A DNA stretch of 64,000 nt from Azolla caroliniana (GCA_043228905.1 JBHGNT010000006.1:1488001-1552000); one strand, 5' to 3'; positions 1-11,230 are shown, numbered from the stretch's first letter. A program made the numbers and translations. The notes: a model not told the origin generated them from the letters alone.

Positions 1-1300
1 ACTTTTTCTACAACAAAGATTGCACACACATTAGTGGGGGAGCCGTGGGTGAAACACTACAAAGAATTAATATTTATAACATGTTAGCATTCAAAATATT
101 GTTAGTAATTGGGCAATGGCAAACATCGTGCGAGACATAGCAAACTTAAAGGACTTGTAGAAAGTAAGACCTAAATAATTGATATTGTTCAAAAGCCCAA
201 TGCTTGAAATTCTATTGGTTGTAGTGATTGAAACATAGACATACCCACATAGGCAAATAAATTACATACTAATGGAAAGAAAATCTTCCCTTAAAACTAT
301 ATTTGCAACAATCTTCCTTTATGGTACACCTTCAAACATTAATAATTTATTGTGATAGGAACGCCAACATAACCCATGTTAGACTTGAGTTCATTGAGGT
401 TATGGGCAATAAGAGATTATCTTATGCACATATTGTCTCTACACGTAATTGTAAGTGATTATTGATGTAGTGATGGATACCAAACATTAACAAATTGACG
501 GTATATGATGGATGTTGAAGTACTCATGATTGAGGAGTTAGTACTATCTTGACCTAGAAAGGAAATGCCATCCATATGAGAGAATTTGAGTTAGCAAGTT
601 CCTATATTGTATCAACTAGAAGTATGTCATTAATGATTAAAGTTAACATTCTAATAAACCGTAAAGACTAGGGACACTTCTATACATACATGTGAAATAT
701 GATTTGTTCTTGTAAGAATGATACATATATGTATATAAATAAACAAAAGCTAACTAACTTTCATTTTTGTCTAGTTAAGGAAATCGAACTCCATGTTATT
801 CCCTAGTTCGAGATACATGACAAAACTAGGCATATGCTTGGAGAAAACTAATGATAAATGCTCTTGAAAGCTATATAGGAAAAGGTTTCGTTCTTTGCGC
901 TCTTGCGCCCAATTTGTTACCTTTAATATTATGTCAAATTTATTCTTTGATCTTGTGGCCTTACAAATTTATCACTTTACAAGTTTAGAGGTACAATACT
1001 TGTACTTTTCATTTCCCATGTGCATTTTAATAATGTTAATGGGACAATTTCGTGTGCATGGTGGTTACAATTTGGACTAGATATGTGAGTCCATCACTAT
1101 TCCAATGTTTACAATGTTTCATGTCTACTAATCATGTCAGAGTACTTTGAGCCAAAAGTTTAAGAAGCAACATATAAATATTATTACTACTTGTCCATTG
1201 ATATTAATGTCTCTCAATGATGTCAACGATTCTAAAGCTCTTAGTGGCCAGTATTGAATTCTTGGGTATATTGTTTTGTGAATGAATTCATAGAAGTTGG

Positions 1301-1600
1301 AATGTGACTAATTTCCTTCCCTCTAATATCTTTCTTATTTATGCATCATATGATTTAATAAGAATCTACAGTAAACGTGAAATGTGACTAATTTCGTTCC
1401 CTCCAATATGTCAATGTTTATTCATTCATGCTATAACCCATACATTAGGGTTGGTCTATGACTACTTTCATTACCTCTAATATCTCCCTTTTTATGTGTA
1501 ATGGGATTTAACTAGATACACTAATGTTGGAGTTTGACTAGTTTCGTTCCATATAATATCTCCCTTTTTATGCATTTTATGATTACCCTACTCTACATAG
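1301..1600. repeat. Degenerate tandem repeat, four units of about 76 bp
   Basis: Four related units begin near 1301, 1381, 1455 and 1531 (spacing 80, 74 and 76 bp). Each carries a version of TGACTAATTTCGTTCCCTC followed by a run like AATATCTCCCTTTTTATG. The units differ at many positions, so the array is old. No function is visible. Confidence 0.7.
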
Positions 1601-2385
1601 AAGGGTAGTATAATTGCATAGCTAGAAGATATAGTACCTTAGTTCATTTGCATGCTATATACACATTATTCAAACATCATGAGTAGTGAGTATTAAAAGG
1701 TCACACTCAAGGACAAGGTCTATCCCCTAGGTTATAAGTGATAGATAATCATAATTAGGTATAACTGGCTGCCCTTGAAATAAAAGAGTTCAAAATTTTG
1801 AATTACATAAATGATAGTGGCACCAATGTAAACCTATCCAAAGTTTGGATTGAAGTAAGGTCTCGAAAGCAAAATGGAAACTCGATCTAGTTTTCCATAT
1901 TAACCACGCGTGACATTAAGCATCATTATTACCCTATTCATTGTAAGTCTTGTCTTCTAGAAGCAAACATGGAACACTATGATTGTGAATTCAAGATGTG
2001 AAATACGTTAAAATCCTAACTATCATGTTTTTGCAATAGTTGTTCCAGAAATATCGTTACCCTTACATGACAATCATGCAACCAATACCATCTATTTGCG
2101 TGCATGAAGTGAACGCTAATTTAAGGTTGGCTGAAAGGAATTCACTTTGCATCAATTGGTGAGTGTACCCAAGTCACTTTGTTCTCATGATGTATATTGG
2201 ATAGAGTGGTGCAAATATGTCTATTGTGGGACTAGAAGTGGAAGTATGTAAGAGTTGTCTTCCTTTACAAAATTCGAATGAAGGAAGGAAGGAGTACGCT
2301 ATAGCTTCATAAGTAAAGTGGCTCATGATTTTAACTAGAATTTGGGGGTGGGAGGGACCAAAGGAGGGCACAAATCATGTGGTAA

Positions 2386-2449
<64 letters not shown>
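2386..2449. repeat. Compound TG/AG microsatellite
   Basis: About 12 TG dinucleotides run directly into about 20 AG dinucleotides. Confidence 0.95.
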
Positions 2450-2450
<1 letters not shown>

Positions 2451-3160
2451 TGATATGAAAGGTGAATAGGTCAATATTAAAAGAAAGCTTAAAAGTTAGG
2501 GGCAAAGTTTGCTTAAAAGTGAGGATGAACAATAAGCGTTTAACTTAAAATATAGGATGAATAGTTACTGCGCCAGTGAAGTGCCAAGCAAGGTACTCAT
2601 TCACACACACATAACCATGAGCTTCCATGTCACTACTAGCAAGTGGTAGAAGCAGAGGGTAGTAGTAGGGTGGTGGGTGGTCACCATGCCAATCACATGG
2701 GTGTACAAACAAATACATTTACAATAGTAATAATATTACCACTATTACTACTATAGCCATATTCAATGATTGTAATAATATATTACTATTAATGTTGATC
2801 AATTAACAATGATGTGACAAAGAGGGGGAGGGTTCTCTACTTTTAATAAAAGTTGGGAATGAGTCTCGACTCGACTCGACTCGACTGTCCATTGATTCAA
2901 TCACCTCCCCCGCCCGGTCTGAGAGGGTCGACAAATGCTGTTTTTAAAAAAGGCACTGAATAATAGATACAGTATGTGTGTCTGTATCTGTGTGTTGGGG
3001 GGGTCTCAAATCCATCTATTGACCATAATATATGTATATATAGATATGTAACACAACTATTTAGGGCTTCTTATTTTATCTATTCTTCTATTCGCACTTT
3101 AGGGTTTTATTAAATACTTTAGAGTTTTATTCATAGATAAACAAAGCCCTATGCATGCAT

Positions 3161-3170
3161 CACACACACA

Positions 3171-3218
<48 letters not shown>

Positions 3219-3240
3219 CTCTCTCTCTCTTTCTCTCTCT
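3161..3240. repeat. Compound CA/CT microsatellite upstream of a TATA box
   Basis: A long CA run passes into a CT run that ends about 12 bp before the TATAAATA at 3252. CT-rich tracts beside core promoters are common in plants. Here the tract lies upstream of the TATA box, so it could act in promoter opening, but that is inference. Confidence 0.9.
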
Positions 3241-3251
3241 GTGTTGAATGC

Positions 3252-3259
3252 TATAAATA
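3252..3259 (+). promoter_or_regulatory. Candidate TATA box for the + strand MIR319 transcript
   Basis: TATAAATA sits in the context GCTATAAATACCC, just after a CA/CT-rich tract. A start site would be expected about 30 bp downstream, near 3285. The only recognisable + strand product downstream is the MIR319 hairpin 620 bp away, a normal distance for a plant pri-miRNA. No transcript evidence is available, so the assignment is inferred from position. Confidence 0.5.
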
Positions 3260-3389
3260 CCCAAACATAATCAAGCATCTCGCATCTAAATATTTGCTCT
3301 ACTGAAAGCTACTGCACTTTCATTAGCAGAAACATGCATGCGTATAGATGATAGATCCATACATACATAGATATGATACACAACATAGA

Positions 3390-3550
3390 TTTGATATGAT
3401 ACAACATAGATATGTACCATGGATAAATGCTGCTTGCTTCTCTGTGTTATTAATTAGTATGTAGTGTGTTATGATACAGCATAGATTAGATATGATACAA
3501 CGTGGATATATGCTGCTTGCTTCTCTGTGTTATTAATTAGTAGTGAGTTA
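3390..3550. repeat. Imperfect tandem duplication in the putative pri-miRNA leader
   Basis: Two adjacent copies contain GATATGATACAAC, then TGCTGCTTGCTTCTCTGTG and TTATTAATTAGTA. The second begins near 3490. They fall between the candidate TATA box and the hairpin. Confidence 0.7.
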
Positions 3551-3880
3551 TTTCTCTTATTATTATGCAGATTAAAGCAAAATCATGTTAGGTGAACGTC
3601 GTTTGTTTTAACAGAGCTCCGTAACAGTCATGGAGGATTTAATTAGCTTTAACAATTCAATATGGAGATTAAAGCAAAATCATGTTTTGTTTTATTTTAA
3701 AGTCATGGAGGATATAGTTAGCGAACAATGATAGATACTTTTTAAGGCATGATGGATGCTAATCCTTTGACTGAGGTGAATCGATCATCAAGGCATAAGT
3801 GTTAATAGAACTGCATTCGGTCACAATCGTTTTCTGTGTGGTTACAATTTACAAAGTTTTTTTGTTTGTGAGATCAACTC

Positions 3881-4147
3881 AAGAGGCAAGAGGAGCTCTC
3901 CTCGGTCCAACCCAGGGGGAGAGAGGGTGGCAAGGCGTGGCTGCTGCCTCGCTCATTCGTCTGGTACTGCCGTTCTATTCTATTCATCTCTCCGTCTCTC
4001 TGTGTCGGTTCAACCGACCAAATTATGTACCTGTCATGACGAGATGGCGCTCCACACGTGTGGGCGATGCAGGAGCCGCCCCCACCCTTCCCCTCCTCCC
4101 ACCCGCCTTGGACTGAAGGGAGCTCCTCCTCCTCCTCCGCCGCCTTC
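3881..4147 (+). ncRNA. MIR319: MIR319 precursor hairpin, plus-strand copy
   Basis: This is a microRNA precursor of the miR159/miR319 superfamily. The 3' arm contains TTGGACTGAAGGGAGCTCC, the miR319 core, starting at 4108. The 5' arm contains the complementary star region GAGCTCTCCTCGGTCCAA at 3893-3910. Pairing continues inward: the 5' arm at about 3911-3957 pairs with the 3' arm at about 4058-4107, leaving a loop of about 93 nt. Such a long stem with the miRNA on the 3' arm near the base is typical of MIR319/MIR159, which are known to be cut from the loop toward the base. miR319 represses class II TCP genes controlling leaf and flower growth (established). A near-identical hairpin lies on the opposite strand at 9091-9360. 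The species-specific copy number letter is unknown. Confidence 0.92.
4108..4128 (+). ncRNA. miR319: Mature miR319 (plus-strand copy)
   Basis: The 21-nt segment begins TTGGACTGAAGGGAGCTCC and ends TC. Known miR319 forms share the first 19 nt and vary at the last two. The 5' end is set by analogy with the family, and a one-base shift is possible. Confidence 0.85.
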
Positions 4148-4335
4148 GATCGCCTGGTTTTCTCTGATGCCTGCAATCGTAATTGCGACCTTCATTGATC
4201 GTCGCCCTTTTTGTTGCAGCCTGTTTCCTTCATTAGTAAGATAAATATAAATATGAACTCATGATATCAATCGATGGACTTCGCTCAAGAAAGTTTCCTT
4301 ACTTACTTCGATCTCCGCTGATCTTCCCATTTTAT

Positions 4336-4352
4336 AAACCCTAAACCCTAAA
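4336..4352 (+). promoter_or_regulatory. Telo-box (AAACCCTAAACCCTAAA)
   Basis: Two and a half copies of the plant telomere-type repeat. Short telo-boxes are known in plant promoters and 5' leaders of growth-related genes. Here it lies about 200 bp downstream of the MIR319 stem, so it may be an internal element of the pri-miRNA or belong to another, unseen transcript. Confidence 0.55.
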
Positions 4353-4739
4353 CACCTCCTTCATCTCGTCTGTTTCGTTTTTCTTTTTTCTGCCATTGTG
4401 TTTTTTACAGCAATCTTTCATCCCTGCCAGGTCTCCGCAGTCCCCCCTCTTGTGTGTCTCCTACTACTAAAGTAGAAGCGATGGCGACAAAGCCCCCCCT
4501 ACTGACAGATCCGTATCTGATATAACGGGAAGAACATGATCGAGCGCAAGGTAAATGGAAATTAAACCCCGAAAGACTCTTTACTGATCTCTTACTTCAC
4601 ATCATTCTGCTTCAATGAGAAATAAAATCATTAGCCTAAAGTTACGATGCCGTGCTTGCAGTCGAAGGGCGAACGTGCGATGGCGTCATGCCCATTCTGG
4701 CGGGCCGGCCCCGAGGCGCCTACGTCAGGCACCGCCCTG

Positions 4740-4747
4740 TGACGTCA
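4740..4747. promoter_or_regulatory. TGACGTCA palindrome (bZIP-type site)
   Basis: A perfect TGACGTCA in a GC-rich island. The flanking CGTCATGCCCATTC also occurs about 60 bp earlier, near 4684. bZIP factors of the TGA group bind TGACG cores (established). Regulation of any transcript here is not shown. Confidence 0.35.
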
Positions 4748-6604
4748 TGCCCATTCCCGGGTACTCTCCCCCGCCCTGTCGCTGTCGGGAAATTTCGTGG
4801 CACTTGCTTTTTCCTGATATATATATATATATATGTTTTGTCTGTGTTTTTGTTCTTTTCTGGACGTTCTGATTTATATTCTCGTGACAGTAGCCTTTTC
4901 GATGCTGCGCTCAAGTCATGACTCATGGCGCTTTCATTTATGGCGGCCGGGATGATAAATGGAGGAGGAATTTCTTTTTTGTTTATTGACATCTTGAAAT
5001 CCATCACTGTTTGGTTTTGACTTCTGTTTCTACAGAAACGCACACAGTTTGTATGTATATGATGTTGCTCTAGGTATATATTCCATTCCATTCCATTCCC
5101 TTCATATTAACTCAGAACTGTCTGTCCTTGACAAATCTTCCTTCCCCACCATGTAATTGAATCCTCAATAAATGATCTGATATTGCCTTCCTTGTTTTAT
5201 TACAAGCAAGTGGCCTATCCATGTATAGACGTGGACAGATTACATACATATATTTTAAGTTGTATATAATGTCTGCTTTTTACCATATATGTATTGTCAA
5301 ACGTTGAATTGATTGGTGAACATTCAATTTTTGTTCTTACTTTGAAAAACCGAGGAAGACTCACATTTATAAACCGTTCCTTTCATTCTTCATTTATAAT
5401 ACTTAGTTCATTCATTCCTACTCTTTACTTGGCGTAATCTTTCTCGTGTTTAAAGTTACTTTAATAATACTTGTTAAGGGTCTTCAATATTTGTTAGTAC
5501 ATTATAAGCAAGCTATGCTCTTTGACTCGATGTTGCTAACAAGATACATGTTGGGTAATGATTGATGACAACATCACATCACATTATCGCAAATATTAAG
5601 GGTCTTCAACATTTGCTAGTACATTATAAGCAAGCTATGGTCTTTGTGTCTATTGGGTAATGATTTACAACATCACATCTCATTAGTCGCATTTCAAGGA
5701 AAAAGTGAGTTAGGGGTGGTGCTACGTGGAATATGATACTTCATTACATGTAGTGCTACCTATCCAAAGTGAGCAAGAAGTTTGACATCTAGAGCAATCA
5801 AGAAGATATGACTGTCGTTCATGGAGGTTTGGTTCGGCTTGTGCCAACAATTGTAACACTTTTTCAATATGGTGACACTTACATGATCCTTCGATTATTG
5901 CCGTTAAAAAAAATCCAGCTATTGACTATGCCAAATTATATAACATTCAATGATTTTTTATTTTTATGGCATGAGTTTTTTTTTGAGGGGATAAGTGTAA
6001 TTTAAACACCACATGAGTAATACACCACTTGAGATATTACCCAAGTAATTCCAGCTCAATTTGTTGTCTACTAATTAAAACAATCTTGATAAACTTTTTC
6101 TTTTAGTTTTTATAATGCTTGGTCCAAGTTTTGGTCCACTATAGTGTTCGTCGCAAATTTAAATCCAATATATTTCTCACACAATGTGTGCAATGTGTGT
6201 TTCTAAAGGCTGTCATATGAATAGCTGATTCGTTTTGAAGTAGTTCTAATAAAGGATGTCCAATATAATGTCATGATGCCATTAGTCTCAATGTTGTTTC
6301 CATGTAGTGTATGTACATGTCGTGATAGTTTTAGAAACACAATGGTTGATTATTGCGAATGTAGATTGATAGTTTTTGGAAACAAGATAATTGACTTGGA
6401 ATACGTTCAACTTCTAGAGTAACTTTGCATATGAGTCTTATTTTCAATTGGACCACTCTAAATATGACATTTTGTTAGAAATGGTCCACGACTACACTAT
6501 CACAAGGAGAATTTTAGGAATTGTATTGAAGATATTTTCCTAAGTGAAAATTTATGGAGATGGAGGCTAATAATATATATGGATTGAATTGTTCTAGCGC
6601 ATAT

Positions 6605-7172
6605 AAAAGTCATGATAATTATTTTCAACTATACGTACATTGAAGATCTTACCTTCATTTCCTTTCACAAGTAATTCTTACCTTCATTTCTTTTCACAAG
6701 TTCAAGTCTGGATTACCACCACCAATGTGTTCCATTTTAATAAAAGAACTACATCCCAACACCCTCTACATCATGCATTAGACATTTTATATAATTGTTC
6801 ATAGTTGTATCATCTTATCAAGGGTCTAGACAACATTTATTCACATTCCACAAATACCTTATTTTCTATATCATACTTAAAACATAGAAAAGTCATGATA
6901 ATTATTTTCAACTATACGTATATTGAAGATCTTACCTTCATTTCCTTTCACAAGTAATTCTTACCTTCATTTCTTTTCACAAGTTCAATGTGTTCCATTT
7001 TAATAAAAGAACTACATCCCAACACCCTCTATACATAATGCATTAGACATTTTATAATTATTCACATTTGTATCATCTTATCAAGGGTCTAGACATGAAG
7101 TTCTGGTAACATTTACTCTATATGATGTTCACATTCCACAAATACCTTATTTTCTATATCGTACTTAAAACA
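6605..7172. repeat. Tandem duplication, two units of about 283 bp
   Basis: Copy 1 starts at AAAAGTCATGATAATTATTT (6605) and copy 2 at 6888. Both end with TATATC.TACTTAAAACAT. They differ by a few substitutions and by small indels. Each unit also contains an internal doublet of TCTTACCTTCATTTC.TTTCAC. No coding potential. Confidence 0.85.
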
Positions 7173-8239
7173 TTGGTGGGTGTGACAAAGAGGAAAGAGA
7201 CGAAAGAGGAAGGATATAAGAGATATGGAACGTATGAAAGAAAAGTGTAAACGAAACTCTAGCTTCATTTTGTGTGTATGGATACATAATAATAGAATCC
7301 TACCTCAATTTTGTTGCATGCATGAACCCAAAATACATTTATGCCCTTGTAACGACACATTTAATCCCTGCCCCCCTCTACATACATTGATAAGATATTA
7401 ATAGGCCTTCAAAACCTTAAAACGGAGATTTTATATTAGGGGGTGATCCATTACGGGAAGGCCCACTAGACATCAGCAGAAATTTCGAGAAAAAAGGGCG
7501 TAGAAATGGAGTCTTAAGCTAGGGCTCTGCCGTAAAGAGTCATGTCCTCCATATACTACAAGAAAGATAACATCTAAGCAGCCTAATAACCCACGGAAGT
7601 TCTGCCTTACCGAATTGTTTGCTACACAAATTTCCTACTCGGAACTGGAATGTGTCGACGCAGTGTTAGGATTTTAATTGAAACCTTAATGTCACCATCT
7701 AGACGGCAATTTTAACATTATGTAGCGGCTAAGCAATGAATAATGAATAATGAATAATAGCAGCAATAACAAAAGAAATCCGTTTTCCTTCTACGCAAAA
7801 AACAGCAGCACACGAGCTTAGGATTTAACTTTCAGAAAAAATAGTTCAAAAAAGTAACCGCTGACTGCATGCGAAATAATAATGGTGTAATAAGCGACCA
7901 CAGGTTACACAGAGAAAAACTTCGACTCAAACCTGTTGGTGTGCGTACTTCATTAGACAAAAAACAGATTGATATAAATGAAATAAGTGGACCATTAAAG
8001 CAAAGTGAAAGGGTAACTGCAATATTAAAGCCACCCATTCCAAATGATAACGACAACATAATCTAGTACTGGATTTTGCACACTAGCCAGCTTCTATATT
8101 TATGATGAATATTAAAAGAGGGAGAGAGGAAGTGTGGGGTACAGCTGTATTTTTTTTTCTGTATTTCTGTTTTTGCAGAAAGGGAAGGAAATTACAGACG
8201 ACACGCAGAGGTGACGTGACGTGAGGGGAAGGTATGAAA

Positions 8240-8392
8240 TCGCCTTGTGAAGAGAAGAGAAGGAACTTTTGAAGAAAACGATTATCGTTCCAGTGTATTT
8301 ATTATTATTTAAGAGTAAATAAAGGTATCGCCTTGTGAAGAACCTTTTGAAGATGAAAACTATTATCGTTCCAGTGTATTTATTATTTATGT
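8240..8392. repeat. Imperfect tandem duplication of about 88 bp
   Basis: CGCCTTGTGAAGA followed by CTTTTGAAGA and TATCGTTCCAGTGTATTTAT occurs twice, starting near 8240 and 8328. The second unit is shorter. Confidence 0.8.
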
Positions 8393-8848
8393 ATAATCGA
8401 GAAAAATACAAAGTATTTAATAATTGGTGTATACATATTATTACATAGTGTATGTATGGAAAAAGAAAAAGGGTTCCCAAAAAGGGGAAAAACCTAATCA
8501 ATAAAAAATACGAAATATTGAAATGGCTCGCATATTTTGCCTTATTATTAGTAGTAGTATGATTATTAATGTGTGTCTTTGGAGATAGCGACATCGCGAC
8601 GTTCAAGATTCCGCACAAACTACGTGTTACACCCCACCCCTTCTTTCCTTCTTGTGATCTGCTCTTGAGGTGAGACCAGAGGGGGCGGGTGGGCCCACCC
8701 CCGGCAAACCTCCACGCGTCACTTCTCGATAGGGTAAGGCCGGTCGGCTTGCCGGAAAGCACAGGAAGCCGGATCCAAGGAAAATAAATAATACATACAT
8801 ACATACAGACCACCGTCGAATATATTCCGATCACCCGCCAGCAAAGTT

Positions 8849-8896
8849 GGTATGTATGTATGTATGTATGTATGTATGTATGTATGTATGTATGTA
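8849..8896. repeat. TATG microsatellite
   Basis: About twelve TATG units. They create false open frames rich in His-Thr-Tyr-Ile on the minus strand. Confidence 0.95.
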
Positions 8897-9090
8897 GTAG
8901 GCCTCCTCTCTTTCTCTCACTGCTTCCGGCGGCCGCAGATCCGTAGAGCCAACGCCGGCCCCAACCATAGCGACCTGCGACAGTGTCAGCAAAAGGATTA
9001 TTATGAAGAATAACGGGCGTCTCCACGAAGAATATAACATTGATCGCAGGACCATGCAAGCCATATGCGTTACGGCGCAGGAATGGGAGA

Positions 9091-9360
9091 GGGGAGTATG
9101 AGAATGAGGAGCTCCCTTCAGTCCAAGGCGGGTGGGAGGAGGGGAAGGGTGGGGCGGCTCCTGCGTCGCTCACACGTGTGGCGTGTCGTCGTCGTCGTCG
9201 TCGAAGGAGCTAGCTAAGGGAGGTGTGTCTTGTCTTAAGGGAGAGACCACACAAAAGACAGAAGGAACGACAGTGCCAAACGAATGAGCGAGGCAACAGC
9301 CACGCCTTGCCACCCTCTCTCCCCCTGGGTTGGACCGAGGAGAGCTCCTCTTGCCTCTTC
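9091..9360 (-). ncRNA. MIR319: MIR319 precursor hairpin, minus-strand copy
   Basis: Read on the minus strand, this is a second MIR319 hairpin. The star region GAGCTCTCCTCGGTCCAA is at 9330-9347 and the mature miRNA at 9106-9126. Its first 78 nt of 5' arm differ from the + copy at one position that I can see. The 3' arm of about 76 nt differs by two substitutions and one missing C. The terminal loop (about 9181-9280) is unrelated to the other loop and contains a GAC/GTC repeat. Sequences outside the stem are not alignable between the two copies. The hairpins are therefore paralogues held together by constraint or gene conversion, transcribed toward each other. The predicted role is the same: repression of TCP-family mRNAs. 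Confidence 0.92.
9106..9126 (-). ncRNA. miR319: Mature miR319 (minus-strand copy)
   Basis: The reverse complement reads the same 21 nt as the + strand copy, beginning TTGGACTGAAGGGAGCTCC. Small-RNA reads from the two loci could not be told apart by the mature sequence. Confidence 0.85.
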
Positions 9361-9367
9361 TTTCTTT

Positions 9368-9412
9368 AACACACACACACACACACACTCCCTCTCTCTC
9401 TCTCTCTCTCTC
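9368..9412. repeat. AC/CT compound microsatellite
   Basis: AC repeats (9368-9388) followed by CT repeats (9391-9412). They lie just upstream, in transcription sense, of the minus-strand MIR319 stem. Confidence 0.95.
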
Positions 9413-10081
9413 ATCCAATACCTTTGCCTAACACCATTACAAATTTTTACTGGTAAAAAACACACATACTCACTCCCCTAAATCATGAATCATGAGATAT
9501 TCAACACAAATGCCGCCTTAGTTGTTTATTATGAGTATCAAGGCATGATACTTAATGCGCTTTTAAAAATATATAAAATGCCTCCCCTTGTTTATTATGA
9601 GTATCAAAAGCCTGCTAAATACGCTTTAAAACCAGAAACATAAACCTACATTCTTTTGATTAGCCCAACTAACTGGTATGCGTTTAAATACTCTCTTCAT
9701 AGTTAAAACCCTTTTTAAATACTACTGTCGTCCTAAGAATACAGAATAGTTCACAACCATTACAACAAAGTCCTAAATATCCTAACCCTAAATACACGAA
9801 TATACAGATTCATGTATGCATTAAAGAAGAAGAAGATCAATTACTCTACATCTATATTATGTGGTATATTAGGCTGAGCAACAGAATTAAATATTTTCTG
9901 TTATATTATGTATAGCAACATCATTAAACAAGATCGACTATAGTTATTATTATGTTTGAGCAACAACATGATACATAAAAAATATATTAATTTGTTGGCA
10001 GTGGGGAAACAGTTGCAGGGGACATCGGACAGCAAAGAAGGGTAATAGAAGAGATAGGAAGTGCATAAGGAGTTTGCTTCA

Positions 10082-10089
10082 TATTTATA
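10082..10089 (-). promoter_or_regulatory. Candidate TATA box for the minus-strand MIR319 transcript
   Basis: The minus strand reads TATAAATATGAAGC here, about 720 nt upstream of the minus-strand hairpin. The + copy has the same TATAAATA octamer about 620 nt upstream. Other AT-rich stretches nearby (for example 10749-10782) also contain TATATA, so the choice rests on the octamer and spacing. Confidence 0.3.
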
Positions 10090-10425
10090 AGGACGATGAT
10101 GAGAATGGGAGCAAAAATAGTATTTATGTAAATAAAAATAAGATTCAATGGGTTTTATGGAAATTAGATGTTGAGAGCGGCTGATCAATGGATGGATGGA
10201 CGATGTCCCTCCCCCACCCCCCTTTTTCTGCTTCTAAAAATTGTCCTCGTAGTTAGTCATCTTTTCTTCCTTGTATTATTATTAAAGCGAGTTTGAGTGT
10301 GAGTCTGTGTCTGTGTCTCTTTCACACTCGTCACATCAAATGTCCCCAAAAAGAGCGCTGATCATATCAATCAAGCCTTGCTGCTACTACCCCACCACTA
10401 CTACTTCTTCTCCTAGTAGTAGAAT

Positions 10426-10482
<57 letters not shown>

Positions 10483-10495
10483 GAGGAGGAGGAGG
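10426..10495. repeat. AGT/AGG trinucleotide repeat
   Basis: About 18 AGT units followed by five AGG units. It gives a spurious poly-Ser frame. Confidence 0.95.
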
Positions 10496-10937
10496 ATGAG
10501 TAGAGAACAGAGTGTATGACCCTCCAACTACCCATGTGGTTCCTCATTATATATTTCCACACACACACACACACTCTTGTCCACTCCCTTCACTTCAGTG
10601 CCCCTTCTTCACAATAGTTTCAACCTAATCAACAACTACATTACAATATACACTGAATCTCTCCCTCTCTCAAGTATTAACACCATGTGAGAAGCATAAG
10701 GAGGTCCCCACCCTCGGCTTCTTCACCTCTCCTAGGTTTTCTTGTCTAGTTATATATATGTAACATATATATATATATATATGAACGAACTACTTGAACC
10801 CTTATAGTTTCCAATGCCTACTACCACTACATTCCAATGTCATGAGATGACAGGTGACGACTTGACCCTTCCCCTACCAATGCTCATCATCATCATCATT
10901 GCGCACCTCGCTTTGTAATTATTGGTGCAACGTCCAA

Positions 10938-10957
10938 CCCCCCCCCCCCCCCCCCCC
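10938..10957. repeat. 20-base poly-C tract
   Basis: Twenty consecutive C residues (poly-G on the minus strand, capable of forming G-quadruplexes). Length is prone to sequencing error. Confidence 0.9.
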
Positions 10958-11230
10958 TTCCCCATCCCCACTTTCCATTCTCGAGCTCACAACTATGTCC
11001 AATGTGTCACTACTAATGTGCATAAATATATCTAAATATCTATATGTGCGTAAATATATCAACGTCACGAGAATTAATAGTATCACCAATAACATATTGT
11101 GAGCCAACCACAATATCTCTCTTCATAAGCTAAGCAAATACAATATTAGTGAATGTTTTGAAGTCTACATTACCCCAAAGAGATAGCTTCAACATGTATC
11201 ATGCGCATTTAAATGGCGGAGTATGAAATG

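Larger units (their letters stand above)
1..3160. other. AT-rich intergenic DNA
   Basis: I see no coding region, RNA gene or recognisable transposon here. Open frames are short and have no family signature. The stretch contains a degenerate tandem repeat (1301-1600), a TG/AG microsatellite (2386-2449) and a short CTCGA repeat near 2864-2886. Confidence 0.6.
4153..9085. other. Region between the two convergent MIR319 hairpins
   Basis: About 5 kb with no supported protein gene. It would hold the 3' parts of both primary miRNA transcripts. Visible items are a telo-box (4336-4352), a GC-rich patch at 4640-4800 with the palindrome TGACGTCA at 4740-4747 and a repeated CGTCATGCCCATTC, a 283-bp tandem duplication (6605-7172), an 88-bp duplication (8240-8392) and a TATG microsatellite (8849-8896). 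The longest open frame (minus strand, about 8112-9173) runs through the microsatellite and the hairpin and is not a gene. Confidence 0.6.

Noticed and set aside
8112-9173. A 353-codon open frame on the minus strand.
   Set aside because: It runs through the MIR319 hairpin and the TATG microsatellite (giving His-Thr-Tyr-Ile repeats) and shows no domain. It is open by chance.
3881-9360. The long inverted repeat at 3.88-4.15 and 9.09-9.36 kb looked like terminal inverted repeats of a 5.5-kb DNA transposon.
   Set aside because: Each arm is itself a hairpin with the miR319 core and star sequence, there is no target duplication at the outer ends, and no transposase lies between. Paired MIR319 genes explain the pattern better.
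10307-10519. A poly-Ser coding region.
   Set aside because: It is created by the AGT/AGG microsatellite and has no flanking coding features.
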